Shown: in pieces, positions 1-7,346 of the stretch
How positions within the stretch are numbered: the stretch's first letter is position 1
Layout of the letters: each line of letters opens with the position of its first letter
NCBI GenBank assembly: GCA_005223375.1
Contig: RXOD01005096.1
Coordinates: 1-15,944 of the forward strand
Reading direction: 5' to 3'
DNA length: 15,944 bases
Origin: Amoebophrya sp. AT5.2
Taxonomy: Eukaryota > Sar > Dinophyceae > Syndiniales > Amoebophryaceae
Position numbers and translations under genes: made by a program
Notes under the pieces: model-generated
Told to the model about the DNA's origin: nothing
Database searches by the model: none
Seen by the model: only the letters and a program-made list of their open reading frames with translations

Positions 1-345
1 GGACAAATTTCCTCTGCATACTGCGCGGACATCAGTTGGCGAAAACATTGGGACAAGAATCTCACTGATGCGTACTTATAAACTGAATTTGATTTGTTCT
101 TTTTCTAGCGGTAGCGGCCGCTCCCGCTTGTCCTGCTGACTGATCCTGATGTAGTTATCGCTAGTACCCTTGATCTCTCGAACTCGAACTCGATGCCTTC
201 TGGGTGGGTCACCATTCGTGGCCAATTTAAATCAAGTCCATTGCCTTCGAGATTGGTTGGAAAAAGTTTTTGCGGTGCACACGACGTTCAAGTAGAAAAT
301 TTCGAACGGATCCCTTCGATCGGTTGATCTCTCTGCTACGCACAG
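1..345 (+). other. 5' part of the first gene: probable intron/exon mix, unresolved
   Basis: A strong acceptor-like stretch (TTGTTCTTTTTCTAG) ends at about 108. A short open segment at about 170-290 reads plausibly as protein in one frame, and a GTGCAC donor sits near 274. No single exon chain is clearly right, so I give no CDS here. The triplicated hexamer CTCGAA/CTCGAA/CTCGAT lies at 177-194. Confidence 0.3.
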
Positions 346-907
346 GAGCCAACGCCTCGCATCGTGGAGCGACGACAGTTCCCTGTTCGGGCCCATCACT
401 GTCGCGGAGACAATATCTGCGCGCCAGGGTCCCATCAAGAGCCGGCAGATCGTGACTGCCGCCGTAACGCGGCGCACAGACGAGGACGCGAACGCGATTC
501 CGGACGAGTGGACCCCCATTAGTGGTTCAGGCGCGCAATCGAATGCGCCGTTGGGCAGCTCGTCTTCGGGCGGTGCAGCGGGAGGGGCCGGAGCGTCCCA
601 GACTGCGGCAACTCCCTCAGGAACAATAGGCGGCGGAAACGGAAACGGTAACGGGAAGAAGACGATCGAGGAGTTCGCAGCAGGATTCCCGGATTGCCCG
701 TGGAAAACCGAGCGGAACGACTTGGTGACAATCGACGACGGCGAATTCTACAACCTGTGGAAGGAAAATGGGGACGGAAGCACGCAGTTTGAAGCACTGT
801 CGCTGATCAACCTCCAGATTTTCCCGGCGTTTGTCGTGGAGCAGGCGACCTCCGGGGCTCTGTTTGCCTCGTACAGTTGCCTGCCGGGCGTGTGCGAAGA
901 GCAGTGA
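346..907 (+). CDS. Unrecognised Gly/Ser-rich protein, 3' exon (partial)
   Basis: The reading frame is open from 296 and ends with TGA at 905-907. I begin the exon at 346, after a plausible acceptor (ACGCACAG, ending at 345), because the in-frame sequence becomes protein-like there and there is no ATG upstream. The N-terminal part reads SQRLASWSDDSSLFGPITVA. A Gly/Ser/Ala-rich linker follows (GSSSSGGAAGGAGAS, then a GNGNGNGKK run), and then a compact, probably folded C-terminus with several aromatics and three cysteines (IEEFAAGFPDCPWKTE, and CLPGVCEEQ at the end). No signal peptide or membrane segment is seen in this part. I do not recognise the family. One or more 5' exons must lie in 1-345 or before the window. 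A candidate upstream donor, CG|GTGCAC near 274, would join in frame. Confidence 0.5.
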
Positions 908-2380
908 CACTTTTCGCTCTCGGCGTGCGAACGCGGTGGTCGAATTCGTCAATTCTGTATATGGAAGCCGGTATTTCTGTGGAAATCAGTCGTGTAACCA
1001 AAGCAACGCTAAGGCACAATAATTCATTGCCAAATCTTCAGTAGCTGATTCTACACATCACGACACGACGCGCCTTTTTTTGACCTTTGCTTTTCATCTA
1101 GTGCAAACTGCAAACGCTTGGTTTTCATTCTTTGCTGCTTTTTTTGTTCGCATTTTTTCGGGCCGGATGAGGACTGACACAAACGCAGCCATCGGGCATT
1201 GATTTTGGCTTTTTGATTTTTTGTTTGTTCTGCAACTGCTAGCTTGAGTGCCACCAAAGGAATCGTCGTTTGGGTGAAGGAGCCTCTCAATCTGCGTCCC
1301 CGAAACCGTGTTCGTTCCCGAAAATCATATACGAGCATGCATTGAGAGTTGTCAGACTCAAAACCAGGACGCATACGCATTGATGATTTAAAACCAGGAC
1401 GCAGCCTTCCAAAAACAGGGGCAGATCAAAAGGGGTACTATGTATCTATAGTATTCACCAAGAGGAAGAGCAAGAACTGGAAGTGGAACTAAACTGTAGA
1501 GATAGATTGGTCGGTCGGTTTTGCTTCGCCTTCGTCTTCTCCAGAAAAGCCTCCATCGTGTGACCGAAACAAAGAAGCTCAACGTCGGTGTAGAAATTCA
1601 AGAAGGGCGTGATTACGTGCACTCGCGTGACTGACTAAAAAAAGTATACGCGGGCGAGAAGGTTGAGGTTCACCGAGGATCTATCGAAATCTGCAAGAGG
1701 ATCGAACAGTCACTAGCTTCGAAAGGATCGCAATATTGCTTCGCGAGTGAGGTTGCCGATATTCATGGCTATGCTATCATGGAATTGATTCGGGTTTTTT
1801 TCGCGCATGATATGGGTCGTTCATTTATCGGGACAACAAGAATGAAACGAGAACGCGCACACAGCAAGGAGGATCGGTATTAGAAAAAATTAAAAAATCT
1901 ATATTTATGACTTATGAATGTATGATATCAAGAAGGATACACTTAGAGACGACTGAGTCATCAAAGAAATGCAAGAGGTGCCTACCACAGCAGAAGACCA
2001 GGTGGAGTACAGACAGCTAGAGTAGAGCTCAGCCAAGTAGAGACTCTCTTTAGGAATTACGCGTGATCGGTTGTAGAATTGTTCCATCGTATCTGCACCT
2101 TTCGTTGGAAAAAAAAAGAACGGTTCGAGCGCGTCGATCGAAAGCGCATGCCAATGGACCGATGAACTTGATAGATTCATACGAAAATTAACCCTAGAAA
2201 AATAGTCCTCGCACACGTTCTGCTTGAAACGACGCGCCTTTAAGCAATTCTTGGATCATAAATTACCTCACCCTCACGCTCACTCGACTACATAGAGTAT
2301 CCGGGCGTAAAGCAGAACGACGAAGTCGACACCGTCACGCAAACAAGAAGTCAGTTGAGCGGGAAGACGATTGTGTGTGA
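908..2380. other. Long intergenic stretch, no convincing gene
   Basis: This is AT-richer DNA with T and A tracts (for example 1073-1081 and 1885-1895). Open frames on both strands are short and show no family motif. The longest, on the minus strand (1051-1380 and 1905-2216), are Lys/Arg- or Ser-rich and lack the GC bias of the real exons nearby. The only structure seen is a short direct repeat at 1360-1373 and 1390-1403. The stretch may hold UTRs, promoters or a non-coding RNA; nothing decides between these. Confidence 0.5.
1360..1403. repeat. Direct repeat of 14 bp, 30 bp apart
   Basis: AAAACCAGGACGCA occurs at 1360-1373 and again at 1390-1403. Each copy is preceded at a similar distance by GCATTGA (about 1339 and 1377), so a unit of roughly 30-40 bp seems to have been duplicated and then diverged. 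Confidence 0.6.
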
Positions 2381-3165
2381 ATGCTCGAAAGTCGATTTTT
2401 TCGTCTGATACGTTGCTCAGTCGGTTTGCGCTTTTTTGAAAAACGCATAACTGGGGGGAGCGCGTACGAAAACTTAATTCGGCAAGGTTTTCGCCACGCG
2501 CACGCGTCGAACAACAAGTACTTAAGCGCGACAGCTGCTCTCTTAAAACTCGCACACGAAAAAATAAAAGAAACTAAGAGTAAGAAGAAGAACCACAATA
2601 AAACGATCGACAGCACCAGAGAGCACCCTCTTGATTTTTGGCCACTAATGTGCCAGCGGTCTTGCGTCCAGTAAGAAGTGCAACACTAAGTTGTACAGCA
2701 CCGGTAGTTGATGTTGGCTTAGATACCCCACAACTGTCTGACCCAACAATCGCTCTCTCGAGGTCGTTGGACCTCAGCAAATCTCGTAGACACCATTGCA
2801 TTTTTTCGGCAAAAAACACTTTTCCTTGTGTGAATCTTGTGTGTAGATCGATGTTGACGACCGAAAATAGCAGCGGCGCTCTGGACCGTTTTCGCCTTAC
2901 TGCTGATGCGGAACAGGAACGGGAACTGCTGAGCACTTCGAGCACCTCACTTCATCTATGTACCGTCACAACCGCGGCGACGAGCAGATGCGAGACCACT
3001 CTCACGGCCTTTCTCTACGACCTGCACTGCACGATCGAATTTTGCTTTCTGGCCGGCCTACCAAGAAGTATCCATCGCCTACAGTCCGTGGACGAGTTCG
3101 TGTACCCGTCGTTGAAAAGTAGCGGCGGAGCTTTCCCAACACAAGCGGCCTGCGTCGTGCTTTGA
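2381..3165 (+). CDS. Candidate two-exon hypothetical protein
   Basis: ATG at 2381 opens a frame rich in basic residues (SATAALLKLAHEKIKETKSK). It runs into a good donor, GTCCA|GTAAGA, at 2671. An acceptor at 2762 (CTCTCGAG|GTCG) restores an open frame to the TGA at 3163-3165, giving about 230 residues. The second exon has GC-biased third positions. It contains a Ser/Thr-rich part and a hydrophobic stretch (FLYDLHCTIEFCFLAGLP) but no recognisable domain. A simpler reading is a single-exon gene from ATG 2851 (104 residues). Other frames and the opposite strand are also open here, so strand and structure are uncertain. I do not recognise a family. Confidence 0.28.
2671..2762 (+). other. Candidate intron (92 nt)
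   Basis: It has donor GTAAGA and acceptor CTCGAG|GTCG. The length and phase join the two open segments of the 2381-3165 candidate. The donor is strong and the acceptor weak; other AGs at 2698, 2707 and 2722 do not keep frame. Confidence 0.25.
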
Positions 3166-3596
3166 CCTTCAGTTTCATTTTTCACATCCAATATTACAAT
3201 CAGCGGCCTCTCTGCAGCATCCTCGGAAAGGTGCAGCTTCTTATCTTGTGGATTTGTGCTGAGCGAGGTCCCGCAGCAGCGCAAGGAGTGTTCCTTCAAC
3301 TGCTCGTACGGACATACTGCTGGTGCATGGGTAGAACGACGCGAAAGTGGAGCCCGAGCGACGCGCGACTGAGCAAGCACCTGGAGGTCGCGGACGTCGC
3401 GGATCGATGCCGGTGGTGCGCCGGGATGCATTAAATCAGCTGGGTCTAAGTAATTCGAACACAACCACAAACAGAATTCATTGTATGAAAATGAATGCCA
3501 TGTGTCAACAAGAACGTCGTGTAGCTGCTGTCATGGACGACGTGTTGCTGTATCTGAATCAAAAGTAGCCTACAAATCATCTGCGTGAAGCTGAAT
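3166..3596. other. Ambiguous stretch between two + strand candidates
   Basis: Several short frames on both strands are open. On + there is a stretch ending MDDVLLYLNQK at 3568, and one ending at 3434 with several Trp and Cys residues. On minus there is a short open piece beginning MSVRAVEGTLLALL. Any of these could be an exon, but none has both a good start or acceptor and a family match, so no gene is called. Confidence 0.3.
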
Positions 3597-3931
3597 ATGT
3601 CGATCCACAAGCTGAACAGCCTTGAACAAGTATTCGCAAGTATGAGTAAGTTATTACGTTGTACCCGCAGCCTATCATACATAAGTAATTGATTCCGCAT
3701 CCCCTTCTAGTTCAATATCTTCGCTCTGTCCATTCATTGTTTTGCAAGGCTGAGTTTCCTTTGTTAGGGCTCAGGTGGCGTGTTGCGTGTGTGCTTTTTT
3801 TCGAGAAGAAGAAGGAAGAAGCGGAAGAAAAAAAATACCCGCTGAACGACGGAGATTCGCCGGCGCCGCGAAGTGGGAGTCGGACACTGGGTGCAGTCGG
3901 AGGCGTGTTTCAAAGTGTCACGAGACAGTGA
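3597..3931 (+). CDS. Small two-exon hypothetical protein (89 residues)
   Basis: ATG at 3597 begins a short exon (MSIHKLNSLEQVFASM) that stops at a near-perfect donor, A|GTAAGT, at 3646. The acceptor CCCCTTCTAG at 3710 leads into a frame that ends at TGA 3929-3931. The joined length, 270 nt, is a whole number of codons. The protein has a hydrophobic centre (LRWRVACVLFF) followed by a charged Lys/Glu run (EKKKEEAEEKK) and a Gly/Ser tail. It could be a small membrane-associated or coiled protein. No family is recognised. Its last 22 bases overlap the end of the convergent minus-strand gene. The start is the first ATG in frame, with stops close upstream. Confidence 0.45.
3646..3710 (+). other. 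Intron (65 nt) with consensus splice sites
   Basis: It begins GTAAGT and ends with a pyrimidine-rich CCCCTTCTAG. It contains several stops and is AT-richer than the flanking exons. Unlike the transporter introns, the downstream exon does not start with GT, so there is no flanking duplication. Confidence 0.6.
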
Positions 3932-4410
3932 TGAGATGGGAGGAGGTATCCGTCGGTAGAAGAAGATCGGTGGAAATCTTCGGCGTCCCTGCTTCGCCAG
4001 ACGGGATGAAGCGCCTCGGCCCGATCGTACGAGCTGGACGCGCCCTCCATCGAGGCCCAAGCGCCTTTTTCATCACACGACTGCAAGGGAGAAGGATGCG
4101 CGACGGTTCCGAATCAATACCCGAGTCATCAAACGCAAATACGGTCGGAGTTTTTTCGATTCGAAATGAGGCCCAGCACGCCGAGGGGGTCGAGCAGATC
4201 TTTTTGAATGCCACGGATCAAATTTCTTAACCACGTACCATCGGGATCGGCTTCGGCTACTAGACAATCTTCGCTATCGTCTACCTCTACGTTTTGGCTC
4301 GTCGCTGCAAAAATTTTCGTTGGATACACAAATATTTCGGATGGATCGCCCGCTGTCGGAGTAGTGGAGTAGGAAACAATGAGAATATCACTCTTGTTCG
4401 TCCTTCTCGA
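3910..4410 (-). CDS. Unrecognised acidic protein, last two exons (minus strand)
   Basis: Read on the minus strand, 4410-4135 is open and protein-like (PSEIFVYPTKIFAATSQNVE, then a strongly acidic segment, then GTWLRNLIRGIQKDLLDPLG). A 54-nt GT-AG intron (4134-4081, ending TTCTCCCTTGCAG) joins it in frame to a last exon, 4080-3910. That exon begins SCDEKGAWASMEGAS and ends CLVTL with TGA at 3912-3910. Both exons share one reading frame and need no phase repair. The visible part is about 149 residues. Earlier exons probably lie upstream, since 4877-4700 on this strand also reads as coding up to a GTAAGG donor. I see no signal peptide, membrane helix or catalytic motif. It is the only gene here that I place on the minus strand. 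Confidence 0.42.
4081..4134 (-). other. Candidate intron (54 nt, minus strand)
   Basis: The donor is GTTTGATG and the acceptor CTTCTCCCTTGCAG, a good pyrimidine tract. The intron carries an in-frame TGA, and removing it keeps the frame across the junction (NSDRIC then SCDEKG). Confidence 0.45.
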
Positions 4411-4699
4411 CTACATGCTCGTTTTTTATTCCGTTGATCTTCTACCCCTACGGTAAGGGTAGGATGGAAAGCAAACTAAAGTTAAAACTACCATGAGAAC
4501 AACGAACCATAAGTAGCCTATTGCTCTAGAGGGACTCCCGTAGCCCTCCAAGGAGCAGTTTCATCACAAAAAGCTCTGCGCGGCTAGGTAATAGGTTGTG
4601 GATAGTGGAGGGGTGCCGCCAGCCCTCGGATATTGAAATCAAGCAGCAGAAAGCGGAAGAAAGAGAACAAAACAAAGAACTAAAGAGCTAAAGTAAGGA

Positions 4700-4877
4700 G
4701 GTAAAGAAGTACCTTACTTGGGTACAGTTTAGCTACAACCGACACCGACCCTGGTAATCGCTTTGTGGCTACTTTGGTCGTTGCTCCTACGGCACGTTCT
4801 TCAGGAGAAGTAAGTCGACACAAAAAAGATTTTCTATCTTTTCCCCGTCTTTTGGCAGACGTGCTTTTTCCTCTCAA
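4700..4877 (-). CDS. Possible upstream exon of the minus-strand gene
   Basis: On the minus strand this reads as a basic, protein-like segment (SPEERAVGATTKVATKRLPG, then VVAKLYP). It reaches a strong donor, CCAA|GTAAGG, close to 4712. No ATG in this frame is obvious, although an ATG in another frame lies at about 4901. The link to the exon at 4410 requires an intron of roughly 300 nt, possibly with another small exon inside, because all three minus frames are partly open at 4540-4640. Low confidence. Confidence 0.25.
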
Positions 4878-4982
4878 CCCAAATCAAAATCAATTCCATT
4901 GATTTCCCCACGAACAAGTCACCAAAGTCGACCGAAGAGAAGGGAGTCGGAGTGGCGGTGAGTCGCTGACGTTTCTTCAACA

Positions 4983-5429
4983 GAGGACGAACGGCTCTCA
5001 GGTTGAGTGGGCGGAGACGTCGTGGACCAGGTAAGAAAATAGCTAAAAAGTGCTTAAGCCACTCTCCTTACGGTGTTGGTCTCAGGTGCACAGCTCGGAT
5101 TCTCAGCACCACGACTGAATTTTTATACGCCGATTTCGATGTGGATGTGCCCGTATTCGGAAACCAGGTTCTTGGCAGCAGCTTCCGTCTCCGAGCGAAC
5201 GAGTTCTTGCCGCTAATTTCACACTCGCGGCAACTTCGCGTCCTTCGTGCTGCACGAAATTTGCCAGACACCCATGCACACGACGGAAGAAGACGAGATT
5301 CATTTCCACGCCGTCTTCAAGCTGACGCCGGTCTTAGGACGAGGACGGACTCGCCTGTCGGTGCACGATCCGGAAGCAGTGCTCCATGCGCGCCAGCATC
5401 TGTGGCACAGGGACAAATTCGAATAGGAC
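4983..5429 (+). CDS. Unrecognised three-exon protein (partial 5' end)
   Basis: Three open pieces join in one frame. The first is about 4983-5030 (after acceptor TTTCTTCAACAG; TNGSQVEWAETSW). The second is 5086-5167 (TTTEFLYADFDVDVPVFGNQ). The third is 5268-5429 (TPMHTTEEDEIHFHAVFKL, RGRTRLSVHDPEAVLHARQH, WHRDKFE), ending at TAG 5427-5429. Intron 1 (5031-5085) has the strong donor CAG|GTAAGA and acceptor GGTCTCAG. Intron 2 (5168-5267) is GTTCTT to TTTGCCAG. No ATG is found in frame before 4983, so the start is either in an earlier exon or in the open upstream frame (from 4903) with a non-ATG start. The acidic/His-rich centre suggests a soluble protein. I do not recognise the family. Confidence 0.4.
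5031..5085 (+). other. Intron (55 nt)
   Basis: It has donor GTAAGAAAATAG and acceptor TTGGTCTCAG, and it contains stops. The bases CAGGT occur at both boundaries (5' CAG|GT and 3' CAG|GT), the same kind of duplicated junction seen in the transporter gene. Confidence 0.6.
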
Positions 5430-5642
5430 TGCTTACGCAGAGGCAGATATATGAATTTCCTGCTGTGAAGGAAGATTTATTAATAACTTGGCGGAGCGCA
5501 CCAGTTCATCCCGAATACGTTGAGTACTACAACTTTCATACATCGATCGGCGGGAAGGAGGAGGAGCACCTGTTGAATGCATATGTCTCTATTTGTGTTC
5601 ACCAAGAAAGCTTCATGTGAATAATGAATCCAGCCGTCTTCT
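5430..5642 (+). other. Open stretch of unclear status
   Basis: The frame ending at TGA 5618-5620 gives a protein-like, Tyr/Glu-rich tail (HPEYVEYYNFHTSIGGKEEE, then HLLNAYVSICVHQESFM). It could be a terminal exon of the previous gene in an alternative splice pattern. I found no GT-AG pair that joins it without deleting the convincing sequence before 5429. Confidence 0.25.
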
Positions 5643-6700
5643 ATGTCGCATGCTTTAATGGGAAAGAATGCAAAAGCCAAACGGCGGCATGGTGGGCTTC
5701 AACTACAGCGGACTCAGGTTACTTTCATCTTAGTAGCGCTCGACCATGTACATGTTGTACGTCTACGTCACGCGTGCGGTCGTCGTGGGAATGATGGAGG
5801 TAACTGCCCCTTCTTCTTGACAATCTATGCAGTTAAGCTGCCATCGAAGTCGTTCCTTTTTGTAGACAGTGACCGCCATCATGACCACGACGTTGCCATG
5901 CACGCGCAGTCCCCCTCCCTGTTCCGTCCCGATGCGGAGGGCGCGAAACAGGAGGAGCAAGGGTCGCGGAAATTGCAGATGGTCGTCTTTACCGATGCGG
6001 CATTCCGCCACCGGTACCGGCAGTGGCTCCAGACCCTCCATCGCTTCGCGGCGTACCATCACTACGGCCTGTCGGTCCTGCCGCTCACATAATGCGGCCA
6101 GGGCAGCGTTCGGATCAACAGTAGGGCGGGGGTCGAAAGCGAAACCGGAAGCCGAGTTCTATCTCTGCGAGTTCCACCTCCGCGATCCCTTCTTCCAGCT
6201 GCACTGCCCTCTCGAGCGGAGCCTCGATCCCCGGGACGGCAGGAAGCTCCCGCTAATCGATCCCCGAGAACACCCCCGTGGTGTTGCTCGACGCAGACAT
6301 AGCGGGCGCGGCGCTTCTTGCGGCATTTTTGGGCGGCCTTCGAGAAGCGGCCAAAGCGGCGCAAGGACGCGCTTACCTCCGCGGACTATGGGGCGCTGCA
6401 TTTGGCATTGGGCGAGGCATTGGGAGCGGGGACGGCAGGAACGAGCGGCAAGAACACTTTCGGAAACGTAACGCAGGCGGCGGCCTGTTCGGCATGGGGC
6501 TGACTGCGGAGACGGCGGTCGGGCGAGCGTTCGAGCAGAGCGGGGGCGTCACGCTCTCGGCAGGCACGGACAGCGCACAGCACCGGGGAGATCACGACGC
6601 ATGCCAACGCACACGAGAAGACCGTGCAAGCATCGCGGATTTCTGCGTCCGCATCTTAGCGCGGAGGGAAGTGTGGGGCCGGACTGGATTTACCAGATGA
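5643..6700 (+). CDS. Unresolved multi-exon coding locus
   Basis: This stretch is GC-rich and at least two + frames look coding at most points, so I can only list segments. At 5940-6092 the frame reads LQMVVFTDAAFRHRYRQWLQ and LHRFAAYHHYGLSVLPLT. At about 6260-6340 it reads PENTPVVLLDADIAGAALL. At 6360-6500 it reads ALTSADYGALHLALGEALG. Good internal splice signals include an acceptor, CAATCTATGCAG, at about 5833 and a donor, GGAG|GTAACT, at about 5799. The hydrophobic strand ending in Asp-Ala-Asp (VVLLDAD) resembles the DxD site of nucleotide-sugar glycosyltransferases, but one short motif in alanine-rich sequence is weak evidence. No function is assigned. Confidence 0.3.
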
Positions 6701-6909
6701 AAAAGGCATTTCCGGAGCATGGAGTGGCGGAAATTGGGGCAGACGAGCGCGCGTGCTGGCTCCACTGGAAGAGCAGAGCAGAGTGCGAAGATTCGGATGA
6801 GGGAAAAATGAGCGGCGCGGGGCGATAATTGCCGGAGCTCACAACAAATTAACGGGGTGCGGACTGACGGTCGCTGTGGGCTGGCTTCTGGCTACAATGA
6901 ATTTTGATT

Positions 6910-7175
6910 ATGGGGCTGACAGTATGGAAAAGTGGAAAGTTGTTCGCAAGTACACCTCCGCGTGAGTTCATTGCGTCGAAGAACCGTTCATCTGAATTCG
7001 GGAATTACCTATGAATGTTGTTTCCGCACCTTTAGCTCGTATGAGAAACAAAGAAGTCATGCAGTTGACCCTTGTGAATGAGGTCTGGCACATGGTAGCG
7101 TGCCAGCAGGACCAGAAAGGGGAGCCGACTGAGGAGCAGAGGTATGCAAGGCTGTTTCTTGCAGGAGGCGTATAA
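6910..7175 (+). CDS. Candidate small two-exon protein or terminal exons
   Basis: A strong donor, CCGC|GTGAGT, at 6962 and a pyrimidine-rich acceptor, CACCTTTAG, ending at 7035 define a 74-nt intron. From ATG 6910 the spliced frame reads MGLTVWKSGKLFASTPP and then continues to EVMQLTLVNEVWHMVACQQD and RYARLFLAGGV with TAA at 7173-7175, about 63 residues. An alternative upstream frame, open from 6801 (IIAGAHNKLTGCGLTVAVGW, MNFDYGADSMEKWKVVRKY), also runs into the same donor. It would join to the same last exon through an AG at 7045, making these the last exons of the previous locus. The last exon is the firmest part. Confidence 0.35.
6962..7035 (+). other. Intron (74 nt) with consensus sites
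   Basis: It has donor GTGAGTTC and acceptor TTTCCGCACCTTTAG. Stops occur in the reading frames crossed. A second AG at 7045 gives the alternative frame. Confidence 0.5.
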
Positions 7176-7346
7176 TTGGCAGTCGGGGTAAGTAAGGGGC
7201 AAGAACGGTGGTGGAAGCGTTTAACCGTACAAACGTGCCCAGGTGTGAGGCGACCAGCACCAGCAGCACGTCATTTTTCACGCTCGCATTTCTAAGATTT
7301 CTTTCCGTTTCATCGACTTCCACATCCATCACTCTGGTCATGCCGG

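Noticed and set aside
2115..2140. GGTTCGAG resembling a tRNA T-loop
   Set aside because: No acceptor stem, anticodon arm or D-loop could be paired around it.
2574..3470. Two minus-strand frames (2574-2945 and 3015-3470)
   Set aside because: They look moderately protein-like, but the + frame is longer, has GC-biased third positions and a usable donor. Not excluded; strand-specific RNA would decide.
3775..4230. 151-codon + frame
   Set aside because: Its first part is shared with the small gene ending at 3931 in a different frame. The rest is opposite the minus-strand exons, which have splice sites and a more protein-like sequence.
4286..4298. TTTTGGCTC resembling part of the dinoflagellate spliced leader
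   Set aside because: Only nine bases match and they lie inside a minus-strand exon on the wrong context. No donor site or leader gene structure follows.
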